From Deltaproteobacteria bacterium (GTDB taxonomy: Bacteria > Desulfobacterota > Desulfuromonadia > Geobacterales > Pseudopelobacteraceae): 15,057 nucleotides of DNA. Made by a program: the position numbers and the translations under genes. Shown in pieces: positions 10,201 to 15,057 of the stretch; the stretch's first letter is position 1; each line of letters starts with the position of its first letter. The stretch is from positions 1 through 15,057 of the forward strand of contig JAURXC010000239.1 in the NCBI GenBank assembly GCA_030654645.1, written 5' to 3'. The notes under the pieces were generated by a model, which saw only the letters and a program-made list of their open reading frames with translations, searched no databases and was not told where the DNA came from.

Positions 10201-10724
10201 ATGGTTCCCTCCTGCACCCGTTTCAGGACAAGTTCATCGGCGCCAGAGAGGCGGTAGAGGCCGGGTCCGCGCCCCTCGTCGGCCGTGCCGAGGGTGTGAT
10301 CCTCCCAGGCGGATGCGATTTTCCGGGCGGCAAACTCTGCCAGATCGATATGGAAGAAGCGCAGCGTCTTGATCACGATCTTGCCGATGATCCCCCGCGT
10401 CCCGCTCCTGCCGGGCAGGGAAGCCGGTAAATTCAGGATGCCGTCCGCCGCGCGGGTTCCGGCCAGTTGCAGCACCTCGCTCCTGAGGCGTTCCTGGGTT
10501 GTCCAGAAACGGGTGCCATCCTCAAGTTCCAGCTCTACCACATCGTCCGATCTGCTCTCGATGACCGGCGCTTCGGCCGCACCCTCCCGCGCCGTGCTGA
10601 TCCGGAAAGTCTGGACCGAGCGGATGTTGAAGACGTCCTTGAGTTGCTCGGGAATCGCCGGAGTTGTTTCATCGACTTTCTTGCCTGGAATGCGGAGCTT
10701 GATGGGGGTGTTGTCGGCGGCCAT
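4296..10724 (-). CDS. Giant hydrolase - LCAT-like lipase - CHAT protease - TPR - TIR protein
   Basis: A 2142-residue multidomain protein, probably a conflict-system effector. Domains in order: (a) about 180-480, an alpha/beta hydrolase with LFLHGT, a nucleophile elbow SHSRGG (Ser256), and HDLVV with a later NHFSYF as likely Asp/His region; it resembles DUF7379. (b) about 515-835, an LCAT-like lipase with LPGIMGSHLA, elbow AHSMGG (Ser625), and probable triad partners Asp795 (GDGRVPW) and His817. (c) about 885-1080, a conserved-looking region with GLGQVGKLSPG and LLIGTGAGG, not identified. (d) about 1195-1472, a CHAT caspase-like domain with HLAGHG (His1319), VNCCHLG (Cys1373) and terminal YGDPDF. 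(e) about 1485-1760, TPR-like helices, perhaps TPR-S/DUF4071-like. (f) a Pro-rich linker at 1848-1886. (g) a beta-rich region at 1888-1996. (h) a TIR domain from 2012, with FASYSSKD and SKWVGWEL (putative catalytic Glu2086). No signal peptide or ATPase domain is seen. It is the last gene of the TIR block. The domain calls for (b), (d) and (h) are firm; function in defence is inferred. Confidence 0.95.
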   Translation of the reverse strand: MAADNTPIKLRIPGKKVDETTPAIPEQLKDVFNIRSVQTFRISTAREGAAEAPVIESRSDDVVELELEDGTRFWTTQERLRSEVLQLAGTRAADGILNLPASLPGRSGTRGIIGKIVIKTLRFFHIDLAEFAARKIASAWEDHTLGTADEGRGPGLYRLSGADELVLKRVQEGTITLPDDRPALLFLHGTASSTAGSFGKLWSDKRKPQLDQLLAPYEGRVFGLEHESLSKSPIHNAIALAERLPNNASLHLVSHSRGGMVGELLCHAGRNGGGCDPFDEAALSFFAERDPDRVRGDLRRLNTLLKEKRTRVERFVRVACPARGTTLASGRLDIYLSILFNLLGSFSLFKMTPGSVLYNIFSELIMAVAKERSDPAVLPGIEAMIPSSPLVALLNRPDVTLNGELRVISGDIEGESVVSALGTLLTDPLYQDDHDLVVNTDAMFGGAERLGGAGFIFRRGGDVNHFSYFGNADSAEGLVRALTRSGAEEDGFEAFSVRDTDSGTPPYEQRGAAAGRPVVFVLPGIMGSHLAIDQNRIWLDPLDLAQGKLQLLRYGTPNLVSAEAPLWMFYGDLVKHLSGTHRVEPFPFDWRVSVFEEAKRLATAITQALDDTEASRQPVSIVAHSMGGLVARAMIAARPDLWERIKQRPDARLIMLGTPNGGCHAVAQILTGRDGLIRRLALLDTTRDMKELIGIVAQFPGLLEMLPASGSLDLFDADVWQALVDADPESGCWQPPSAQALAAARSMQQILFDSRLDPERVFYIAGSAPATPLDLTIAEEGSEKRLVFHATARGDGRVPWESGIPAGIRTWYLDAAHGDLPAAEEGFEAISDLLRQGATNRLPTTPPEIRGTVERFNMPVEREALYPDFGDLARTALGGGRKARRRTLEFKIKVSVRHGSLAFASHPILVGHYQGDTIISAEAYLDQTLDGRLSARHRLRIYPGDDDTAEIFLNPDWERLQKSDGKPAGAIVIGLGQVGKLSPGRLLRAVSRGVRSYSLSRAECPLVKSGKAGHAGISALLIGTGAGGISVQDAVTAILRGVVDANRYIEESGRSDCARIEEVEFVELYEDLAIHAVRTLANLRGVPEIARSFAIDPEPLVLPLEGGMRRASFAEGEPWWQRLQIKEDKEARLSFDLLTDRARAEVHLLQSQRNLADRFIAEMSESTASNEGVSITLFEMLIPNELKEYAPDRRDVVLVLNDAAARYPWEMMQERRRGDSSVHAEKPLAVQAGMLRQLLVEKFRDRVVMARDRTALVVGNPLTPFTNLPSAEQEAREVVKALENSDYSATTLIGPDAKGTTILKELFARDYQIIHLAGHGVFEYHPPLPCDSCGQPGEGPPISGMVIGENQFLTAAQIRQMRAVPQLVFVNCCHLGHIDDNKPPRNLPPDLAANLATELIKMGVRCVVAAGWAVQDDAAALFAATFYRELLGGASFGYAVLTARNATYTAHPDVNTWGAYQCYGDPDFTLGKGETSRPVSARKTTYAAISEAIVDLENIAAAAKTARGPAVAEYRKAIRDIQQNVPTAWLTSGALQAALGQACSELMQFEEAVGHYKKAIADDKASAPIRTVEQTWNLQSRWAQELSVSDPETALRLVKEAEEKLIELNRAIGETCERISLLGSIAKRRAMIAAGNSEKQTALRAMAEHYCKAYNLGAERGRPDFYPLVNCLTGQALTYLLDENQQLANDFYSSLEQAIALADEDHQKNPNFWNTATPIDCMLLRYLTTGDLSDYTIEIIADYAKANNVGSPREFSSVLEQLDFLNHVLASAPENERRRKLIAALKEIRQAAEATETSGYTGDQPSAGKTIEPGSPHRLEFKRAAAVLTTTHPLVAPTRDALGPTLGGGPPPKKVPRMSGAQAPASQEPQPVQLGASAPKQAKPGGEFTARFVAYEKELEQEVRDLLTKLAPSSDAVLGIQECRWKRDTRVTVRLSGRGLTIDPPEQELIWQGGRSLLDFDVKVADDAEEGTIALKFDAAIEGIIVARLRLELEITAKPKKRGQATASGEPARTAFASYSSKDRLRVLDRVDAIKISAGIDVFQDCLDLNPGEEWKSRLDNEIRQRDLFLLFWSKDASESKWVGWELETALKEKGEQALQLHPLDPGVKPPPGLEKLNIGSNAMWVRKGYEALLAERKAAAP
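4299..4321 (-). terminator. Hairpin at the 3' end of the giant TIR gene (weak terminator candidate)
   Basis: CGGAGCG (4299-4305) and CGCTCCG (4315-4321) are a perfect seven-pair inverted repeat with a 9-base loop. On the minus-strand transcript the stop codon TAG follows immediately, then an AT-rich stretch that is not a real U-run. It could end the TIR operon, or be only a by-product of Ala/Pro codons. Confidence 0.3.
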
Positions 10725-10730
10725 GGTATG

Positions 10731-10738
10731 TCCCTCCT
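10731..10738 (-). promoter_or_regulatory. Strong ribosome binding site for the giant TIR gene
   Basis: Read on the minus strand, AGGAGGGA lies six bases before ATG at 10724. It is a near-ideal Shine-Dalgarno sequence and fixes the start of the 2142-residue protein. Confidence 0.8.
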
Positions 10739-10741
10739 GGA

Positions 10742-10752
10742 ATCACGGTGAT
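10742..10752. promoter_or_regulatory. Short palindrome in the 95-bp gap before the giant gene
   Basis: ATCAC-G-GTGAT is a perfect 5+1+5 inverted repeat just upstream of the ribosome binding site. GAATCA also occurs on both sides of it (10740-10745 and 10754-10759). A one-base loop cannot form an RNA hairpin, so if meaningful it would be a protein-binding site on DNA. The rest of the gap (10725-10819) shows no convincing -35/-10 pair on the minus strand and no terminator. Confidence 0.2.
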
Positions 10753-10819
10753 CGAATCAGTTTGTTTGCTTGCTGGCTATTTTGTGCACGGTGTTTTCCC
10801 GGTGCTGGCTCAAAGATTA

Positions 10820-13450
10820 TCATTCTTTGCTTTCGAGAGACTGAATCTGCTTCCTGGTGTTGATCGTCCCCGGATGGTCCGCGCCGAGCACACGCTCCAG
10901 GTCGGGCAAGAGCTCGCGAAAGAGTCGCAGAGCTTTGGGCGTTTCGCCGCTTAGTTTGGTACAGAAGGCAATACACTTACGGGTTATGAGCGTATCAGGA
11001 TGGTCCGCGCCCAGCACCCGCTCCTGAGCGGGTAAAAGCTCTTGAAAGAGTCGGGTTGCTTCGCGCGGATCACCGCATTCTCTGGTCCAATCGGCGATAT
11101 TGCTGCGGGTTTTGAGAGTGTAGGGGTGTTCCGCGCCGAATACCCTCACACGATCGGGCAAGAGTTTTTTAAAGAGCTTCAACGCTTTGTGCGGGTTGCC
11201 GCTCTTACCGGTCCATAAGGCGATGTTGCTGCGGGTCTTGAGAATGTCGGGATGATCCGCGCCAAGAATCCGCATCCGATCAGGCAAGAGTTTTTGAAAG
11301 AGCTTCAGCGACTCGCTTGCGTTGCCTGTTTCACCGGTCCAGTGGGCGATATTGCCGCGGGTTATGAAAATGTCTGGATGGTCCGCGCCAAGAATCCGCG
11401 TCTGGTCATGCAAAAGCTCTTGAAAGAGCTTCAGCGCCTCGTTTACTTTGAATGTCTCCCCGGTCCAGGTGGCGATGTCGTTGCGGGTTTTTAACGTGTA
11501 AGTGTGCTCCGCGCCGAACACTCTTGCCTGCTCTGGCAACAGTTCCCGTGAGAGTTGCAGAGCCTCGCGATAGTCGCCTGACTTTCCGGTGTATGAGGCG
11601 ATGTTGTAGCGGGTGGCGAGGGTGTCCGGGTGGCTTGAGCCGAGCAGCCGCTCCTGATTGGGCTGAAGTTCCTGAAAAAGCCGCAGAGCCTCGCGGTAGT
11701 TGCCGCGCTCACCTTCGAAACGGGCTATCCAGGCTGCAAGCACGGCCTCTTCGACAGAGTGGGGTTCCTGTGTCAAATGCCGTGCATGGGGGAGTTCGAA
11801 TTCCAGTCCGGCATGTTTTCGGATGTCGGTCACATCCTCCAACAGGCTGGCAAGCGCAATGACCGCGGCCGTTCGCACTGTTTTGCGCAGCGAAATTGCA
11901 CCTTTTCCCGCCGGATCGCCGTGAATCATGGTGTAGCGTACCAGAGCGTGAACCGAGAGCGTGTCGCCGGTCGCCTCCCCCAGCGAAACTGTGGCCAGTG
12001 AGTGGGTTTCAAGCTGGTTAATCGCCTTGGCAAAACAGGTCTCTGAGCCGGCTTCGTCCAACAGCAAGGCCCGGCCCAGGGCCGCCCTGGCCAGCCTGAA
12101 CGAAATGGGGGTGCCGCCGTGCAGCTCTCCGGCAAGGCGCAGGAGATTCAATCCTTCCTCTCCGAGCAGCCGCACGCTCTGTACAAGGGTGACTACGATG
12201 CTCTTCTCATGACCTCCGGGAAGCTGTCCCCCCAGTCCGTCAATTAGTGCCCCGAGCGGATCGGTTTGCGCCTGTGCCAGATCGGCCCGCATCGCCGCGA
12301 AACTCCTGGATTTGAGCAGGAAGTGTCCGGTCACATCCAGCGCCAGTGCGTGGCGGCCGAGATCCTCGGCGAGGCCTTGGGCGTCGCGCCGCTCCAGATC
12401 GGACCGGGGTTTGCGTTCCTGGGTAAGCAGTTCATAGGCCGGTTCCTGCTCCAGCACATCGATCTCAACCGTAACGCCGATCCCATCGTACTCCCTGCAG
12501 CGGGTGGTGATCAGGGTGCGGCCGTTGGCGCCTGGCGCATACCATCCCGGCAGGCCCTGCTCCTGGTCCAGGCCAGGCGGTAAATCGTCAACAATCCAGA
12601 GGTACGGTTCTCCGCCAGCAAGTTTCTGCCCGAGTTGATGGTAGATTACCCGGAAATCAAGACCGGTGATGTCAATGTCCAGATTGATCGCCAGCCCCTC
12701 GATCTGTTGTTTCCGTACTCCTTCGCGCGCTTCGGGATCCATCGGTTTATGGGGATCGAAGCCGTAGGCGCGCAACCAGTAGATACCGCCGGGGTAAGCC
12801 GCGCTGAAACGCCTGGCATACTCGATCGCCAGCAGGCTCTTGCCCACGCCGCCCAACCCGGTGAGCTGCACCACGACAGCGGGGTTCTCGCAGTCGGAAA
12901 TCCCGACCGGATTAATGGCGGTGTGGATGCGCCACAACTCGCGCAGTCGGCCAACGAACCGCGCCGAGCCCGGTTGTGCGGAAGGGCGCCATGCCGGCAG
13001 CTTGAACTGGCGCAGTGCGGCAAAATCATCGGCCAGCCCGGCCAGTCTCTCGCCGAGCAGCCGGATGCAGGCGTCCTGGGCTGTCTCGTCCTTTGGCGCG
13101 CTTAGATAGTTCTGGCGCTCCACGTCGCCCAGGGCGATATGGGCCACGTTCTCCAGGGGGTTGAGGATCAGGATACGCGACAGAACGTCGCGGGTCAGCC
13201 GCTGTGTGCAGATCCAGGCGGCGATCAACTCCTTCTGGCAGTAGCTTGATTGGGCGTATTCAGGGGAATACCAGGCAAGCAGCGCGTGGGAGCGGGCCAG
13301 ACCATCACGGATGCGGGCCGGGAAATCGTCGAGCGGATCGATCTCCTCGCGGTCGATCCAGATATCGACCCCCGCCTTGGTCAGGGCTTCGGCAAACGGA
13401 TAAACCTGCTCTTTGTTCTTGCGTGAGTAGCTGATGAACAGCGTGGCCAT
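10820..13450 (-). CDS. TIR - NB-ARC (STAND ATPase) - TPR protein
   Basis: An 876-residue NLR-like protein. Residues 1-140 are a TIR domain: FISYSR at 5-10, WIDREEIDP at 31-39, and SSYCQKEL with Glu74 in the position of the NAD-cleaving glutamate. Residues 160-510 are an NB-ARC/STAND switch: Walker A GLGGVGKS (198-205), Walker B LWIVDD (284-289), TTR (315-317), a GRHALAL segment at the GLPLAL position (365-371), a winged-helix-like region (about 433-480) and HALVRY (501-506). Residues 581-876 are seven 42-residue TPR-type repeats. In this family the repeats usually sense a ligand, nucleotide exchange drives oligomerisation, and the TIR then acts on NAD or signals. All key motifs look intact. 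The start ATG has AGAGAGGT seven bases upstream. It lies 56 bp after the PASTA-TIR gene and 95 bp before the giant TIR gene, on the same strand. The trigger is unknown. Confidence 0.95.
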   Translation of the reverse strand: MATLFISYSRKNKEQVYPFAEALTKAGVDIWIDREEIDPLDDFPARIRDGLARSHALLAWYSPEYAQSSYCQKELIAAWICTQRLTRDVLSRILILNPLENVAHIALGDVERQNYLSAPKDETAQDACIRLLGERLAGLADDFAALRQFKLPAWRPSAQPGSARFVGRLRELWRIHTAINPVGISDCENPAVVVQLTGLGGVGKSLLAIEYARRFSAAYPGGIYWLRAYGFDPHKPMDPEAREGVRKQQIEGLAINLDIDITGLDFRVIYHQLGQKLAGGEPYLWIVDDLPPGLDQEQGLPGWYAPGANGRTLITTRCREYDGIGVTVEIDVLEQEPAYELLTQERKPRSDLERRDAQGLAEDLGRHALALDVTGHFLLKSRSFAAMRADLAQAQTDPLGALIDGLGGQLPGGHEKSIVVTLVQSVRLLGEEGLNLLRLAGELHGGTPISFRLARAALGRALLLDEAGSETCFAKAINQLETHSLATVSLGEATGDTLSVHALVRYTMIHGDPAGKGAISLRKTVRTAAVIALASLLEDVTDIRKHAGLEFELPHARHLTQEPHSVEEAVLAAWIARFEGERGNYREALRLFQELQPNQERLLGSSHPDTLATRYNIASYTGKSGDYREALQLSRELLPEQARVFGAEHTYTLKTRNDIATWTGETFKVNEALKLFQELLHDQTRILGADHPDIFITRGNIAHWTGETGNASESLKLFQKLLPDRMRILGADHPDILKTRSNIALWTGKSGNPHKALKLFKKLLPDRVRVFGAEHPYTLKTRSNIADWTRECGDPREATRLFQELLPAQERVLGADHPDTLITRKCIAFCTKLSGETPKALRLFRELLPDLERVLGADHPGTINTRKQIQSLESKE
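10823..11710 (-). repeat. Tandem 126-bp coding repeats (seven 42-residue TPR units)
   Basis: Seven in-frame units code for residues 581-876 of the STAND protein; six are exactly 42 residues and the last runs into the C-terminus. The consensus looks like (E/K)SG-x-x-x-EALKLFQELLP-x-x-x-R, then (V/I)LGADHP-D-T-L-x-TR-x-N-I-A-x-W-T-G, as in kinesin-light-chain-type TPRs. Similarity extends to DNA: an 18-base match occurs at 11256-11273 and 11382-11399, and a 17-base match begins at 11294 and 11420. Both pairs are 126 bp apart. Confidence 0.92.
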
Positions 13451-13457
13451 CTGTATG

Positions 13458-13465
13458 ACCTCTCT
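13458..13465 (-). promoter_or_regulatory. Ribosome binding site for the TIR-STAND gene
   Basis: On the minus strand AGAGAGGT lies seven bases before ATG at 13450, supporting this start, which also puts the TIR FISYSR strand right at the N-terminus. Confidence 0.6.
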
Positions 13466-13479
13466 TTTTCCGGAGATAC

Positions 13480-13499
13480 CGGCCTTGCAAATAAGGCCG
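13480..13499 (-). other. Intercistronic hairpin between the TIR-PASTA and TIR-STAND genes
   Basis: CGGCCTT (13480-13486) and AAGGCCG (13493-13499) form a perfect seven-pair stem with a 6-base loop, 8 bases after the stop codon of the TIR-PASTA gene. On the minus-strand transcript it is followed by a purine-rich stretch leading to the ribosome binding site, not by a U-run. It is thus unlikely to be a full terminator, but could be an RNA-stabilising or processing element that sets relative expression. Confidence 0.4.
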
Positions 13500-13506
13500 C
13501 GCGACG

Positions 13507-15057
13507 CTATCGGGCGCGTTCCCAGGTGATGTAACTGATTTTCATGACGCCGGGACTGGGGCCGACCGGTTCCCGGAGCTTGAAAGATGCCAGATTGCCG
13601 TGGCTGGTCCGGACGCAGGCGTAGTAGTTCTCAGCAACCCTCTGGATGGGGATGCGCCGTTCCGTCATCTTTACCTGTGAGCAGCTCTCGTAGGTGGTCT
13701 TCTCCCGTGTCAGGCCGATGACCGCACCGTTCCTCGGCGTCAGGTAGCGCTCTGTCTCCGTCACCGCCTCAAACCAGAAATCCGCATCCCCGTTTCGGAC
13801 AATTTTGCCCGAATCCAGGTCGAACAGATAAGTCTGATGAACCTCCAGGTTTCCTCTGGCGAGCACTTTCTGAGCCGCGGGTGTATCACCCGCCGAGCCG
13901 CCGGCAGCCTGTGGCGCGGATACCAGCAGGTCCACCGCCGTACCGCGCCTGGCCGTGGCGCCTGCTTTGAGTTTCTGGTTGAGGACCATTCCGGGGAGAG
14001 ACTTGTCAGTCGGTCGAAGAGTCTCGGTTCCCGGCCGCAGTCCAGCCTCGGTCAGTATCCTTACGGCGCGTTCCAGCGGTTGCCGCACCACGTTCGGCAC
14101 GGTTACCAGTTCCGCTTCCGGTGCTTTGACGGTGACCACCAGATTGACTTTCTTGCCCTTGGTCAGCTTCGTTCCTGCCTTGGGTGACTGGGCGACAACC
14201 GTGTTTGGGCTCATATCGCCGGTCTCCCGTTTTTCCACCTCTCCCGCCAGCAGTCCGACTCTTCCGAGGGCCGCCCGGGCGCTGTCCAGCGATTTTCCGG
14301 CCAGGTTCGGCACGTTGATGAGTATGGGCGGGGCTGGTTCCTGCTGTGTGTCGGTCGCTGGCGCTGAGTCCGTTGCCGGTATCTTCGGTCCCCGGTCGGT
14401 TGGGTGGGTGTTGCTTCCGGTAGAGGGGGAGCCGGTGGTGGTTGTGACCTGTGGCGATCCCTTGAACAGCCTGACAAAGCTGTTTCGGAACGACTCGACG
14501 CCGGTCAGCAGTCCCGTCAGCGCCAGCAGCAGTGCGGTGACGGAGCTGATCAGCCAGGTAAGCCGGTTTTTTTGCACTCCGGACAACGGTTTCGTGTTGG
14601 CCCCGCCAGTGGGGACCGTTTCTGCCGTCCCCTCCAAAATCCGTCCCAGGGTCTCGACCAGTTGCGCCAGGTCCGTGTCCCAGTGGGTGTCGTTGATCTC
14701 GATGGCATGGCGGCGGGCCAGCAGTTTCAGGTCATCGGGAAGGTCCGCCTCTTTTGGCATGCCCGCATCCTGGACCAGCACCGGAATCACCCGGATGTTT
14801 CGCTTCAGGGCCGTTCCGACTTCAAGGCGGATGAAGTCCGCAGTGTCCTCCAGTCGCCGCCGGCCGGCCGCGTCGCTGCAGTCAAACCACTTCCGGCCGA
14901 TGATAACCAGTAGCACCGTGCAGGAACCCACGGCCCGATCGATGGCCTCCACGAAATCAACCCCCGGCTCGATGGCGGAGACATCCATGAAGACCCGCTC
15001 CCTGCCGAAGCGTTCCCGCAAGCGGTCGTAGATCCGCCCGGCGTGCCCGGCGCTCTC
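13507..15057 (-). CDS. TIR - transmembrane - 2x PASTA protein (N-terminus beyond window)
   Basis: 516 residues are visible, and the frame stays open to the right edge (ESAGHAGRIYDR precedes LRERFGRERVF), so the true start is outside; the TTG near 15021 is internal. Using visible numbering: residues 1-140 are most of a TIR domain (RVFMDVSAIEPG, then VLLVIIGRKWF, then DFIRLEVGTAL with the likely catalytic glutamate at 78). A single hydrophobic helix follows at about 165-187 (LTWLISSVTALLLALTGLL), then a Ser/Thr/Pro-rich linker. Two PASTA domains lie at about 246-312 (VPNLAGKSLDSARAAL) and 316-380 (VPNVVRQPLERAVRIL). The last ~115 residues form a beta-rich domain with two cysteines that I do not recognise. 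The likely topology is TIR in the cytoplasm and PASTA in the periplasm. PASTA domains in PknB-type kinases and penicillin-binding proteins are linked to peptidoglycan fragments, so an envelope-sensing role is plausible but inferred. It is the first visible gene of the TIR block. Confidence 0.93.
   Translation of the reverse strand, partial: ESAGHAGRIYDRLRERFGRERVFMDVSAIEPGVDFVEAIDRAVGSCTVLLVIIGRKWFDCSDAAGRRRLEDTADFIRLEVGTALKRNIRVIPVLVQDAGMPKEADLPDDLKLLARRHAIEINDTHWDTDLAQLVETLGRILEGTAETVPTGGANTKPLSGVQKNRLTWLISSVTALLLALTGLLTGVESFRNSFVRLFKGSPQVTTTTGSPSTGSNTHPTDRGPKIPATDSAPATDTQQEPAPPILINVPNLAGKSLDSARAALGRVGLLAGEVEKRETGDMSPNTVVAQSPKAGTKLTKGKKVNLVVTVKAPEAELVTVPNVVRQPLERAVRILTEAGLRPGTETLRPTDKSLPGMVLNQKLKAGATARRGTAVDLLVSAPQAAGGSAGDTPAAQKVLARGNLEVHQTYLFDLDSGKIVRNGDADFWFEAVTETERYLTPRNGAVIGLTREKTTYESCSQVKMTERRIPIQRVAENYYACVRTSHGNLASFKLREPVGPSPGVMKISYITWERAR

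Noticed and set aside
10823..11710. Regular repeats as a CRISPR array or intergenic satellite
   Set aside because: The 126-bp period is an exact multiple of three and codes for in-frame TPR units; there is no short-repeat/spacer pattern.
15019..15021. TTG as start codon of the TIR-PASTA gene
   Set aside because: The frame continues upstream with ESAGHAGRIYDR, which fits the early TIR helix, so the true start is beyond the window.
13955..15031. 358-residue Ser-rich open frame on the + strand
   Set aside because: It is antisense to the TIR-PASTA gene; its serine/arginine-rich composition is an artefact of reading the wrong strand.
4296..15057. Assignment of the TIR block to Thoeris, TIR-SAVED or another named TIR defence system
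   Set aside because: The partner domains that define those systems (SIR2-SLOG, SAVED, APAZ/Argonaute) are absent from the visible genes, so a named label would be unsupported.

Overview
The window is dense, GC-rich bacterial DNA with two oppositely oriented gene blocks that converge near position 4,250-4,300. The left block (+ strand, 1-4253) holds the tail of a methyl-accepting chemotaxis protein, a 12-haem lipoprotein cytochrome c, a 10-haem periplasmic cytochrome c and a Tat-exported Rieske 2Fe-2S protein. Many multihaem cytochromes beside a chemoreceptor suggest a metal- or sulfur-respiring deltaproteobacterium such as a Geobacter/Desulfuromonadales relative. This is an inference from gene content, not from a marker gene.

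The right block (- strand, 4296-15057 and running off the right edge) is three co-directional genes that all carry a TIR domain. In transcription order they are: (1) TIR - transmembrane helix - two PASTA domains - small cysteine-containing C-terminal domain (N-terminus outside the window); (2) an 876-residue TIR - NB-ARC/STAND ATPase - TPR protein with seven near-perfect 42-residue repeats; (3) a 2142-residue protein carrying two serine alpha/beta-hydrolase domains (the second LCAT-like), an uncharacterised middle region, a CHAT (caspase-like) protease domain, a TPR-like helical region, a proline-rich linker, a beta-rich domain and a C-terminal TIR. Gaps are 56 and 95 bp, so they are probably one operon.

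The respiratory genes look like a membrane-to-periplasm electron-transfer module: quinol-linked Rieske protein plus two related multihaem cytochromes, translated from overlapping frames. No cytochrome b partner is visible. The TIR block looks like a bacterial conflict or immune locus: a possible envelope sensor (PASTA-TIR), a STAND switch (TIR-NB-ARC-TPR) and a large multi-effector protein combining lipase-like, protease-like and TIR (NADase-like) activities. The assignment to defence is inference from domain families. I do not recognise this three-gene combination as a named system, and I cannot search databases to confirm that it is new.

No tRNA, rRNA, CRISPR array, transposase or attachment site is visible. 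No gap between genes exceeds 100 bp.
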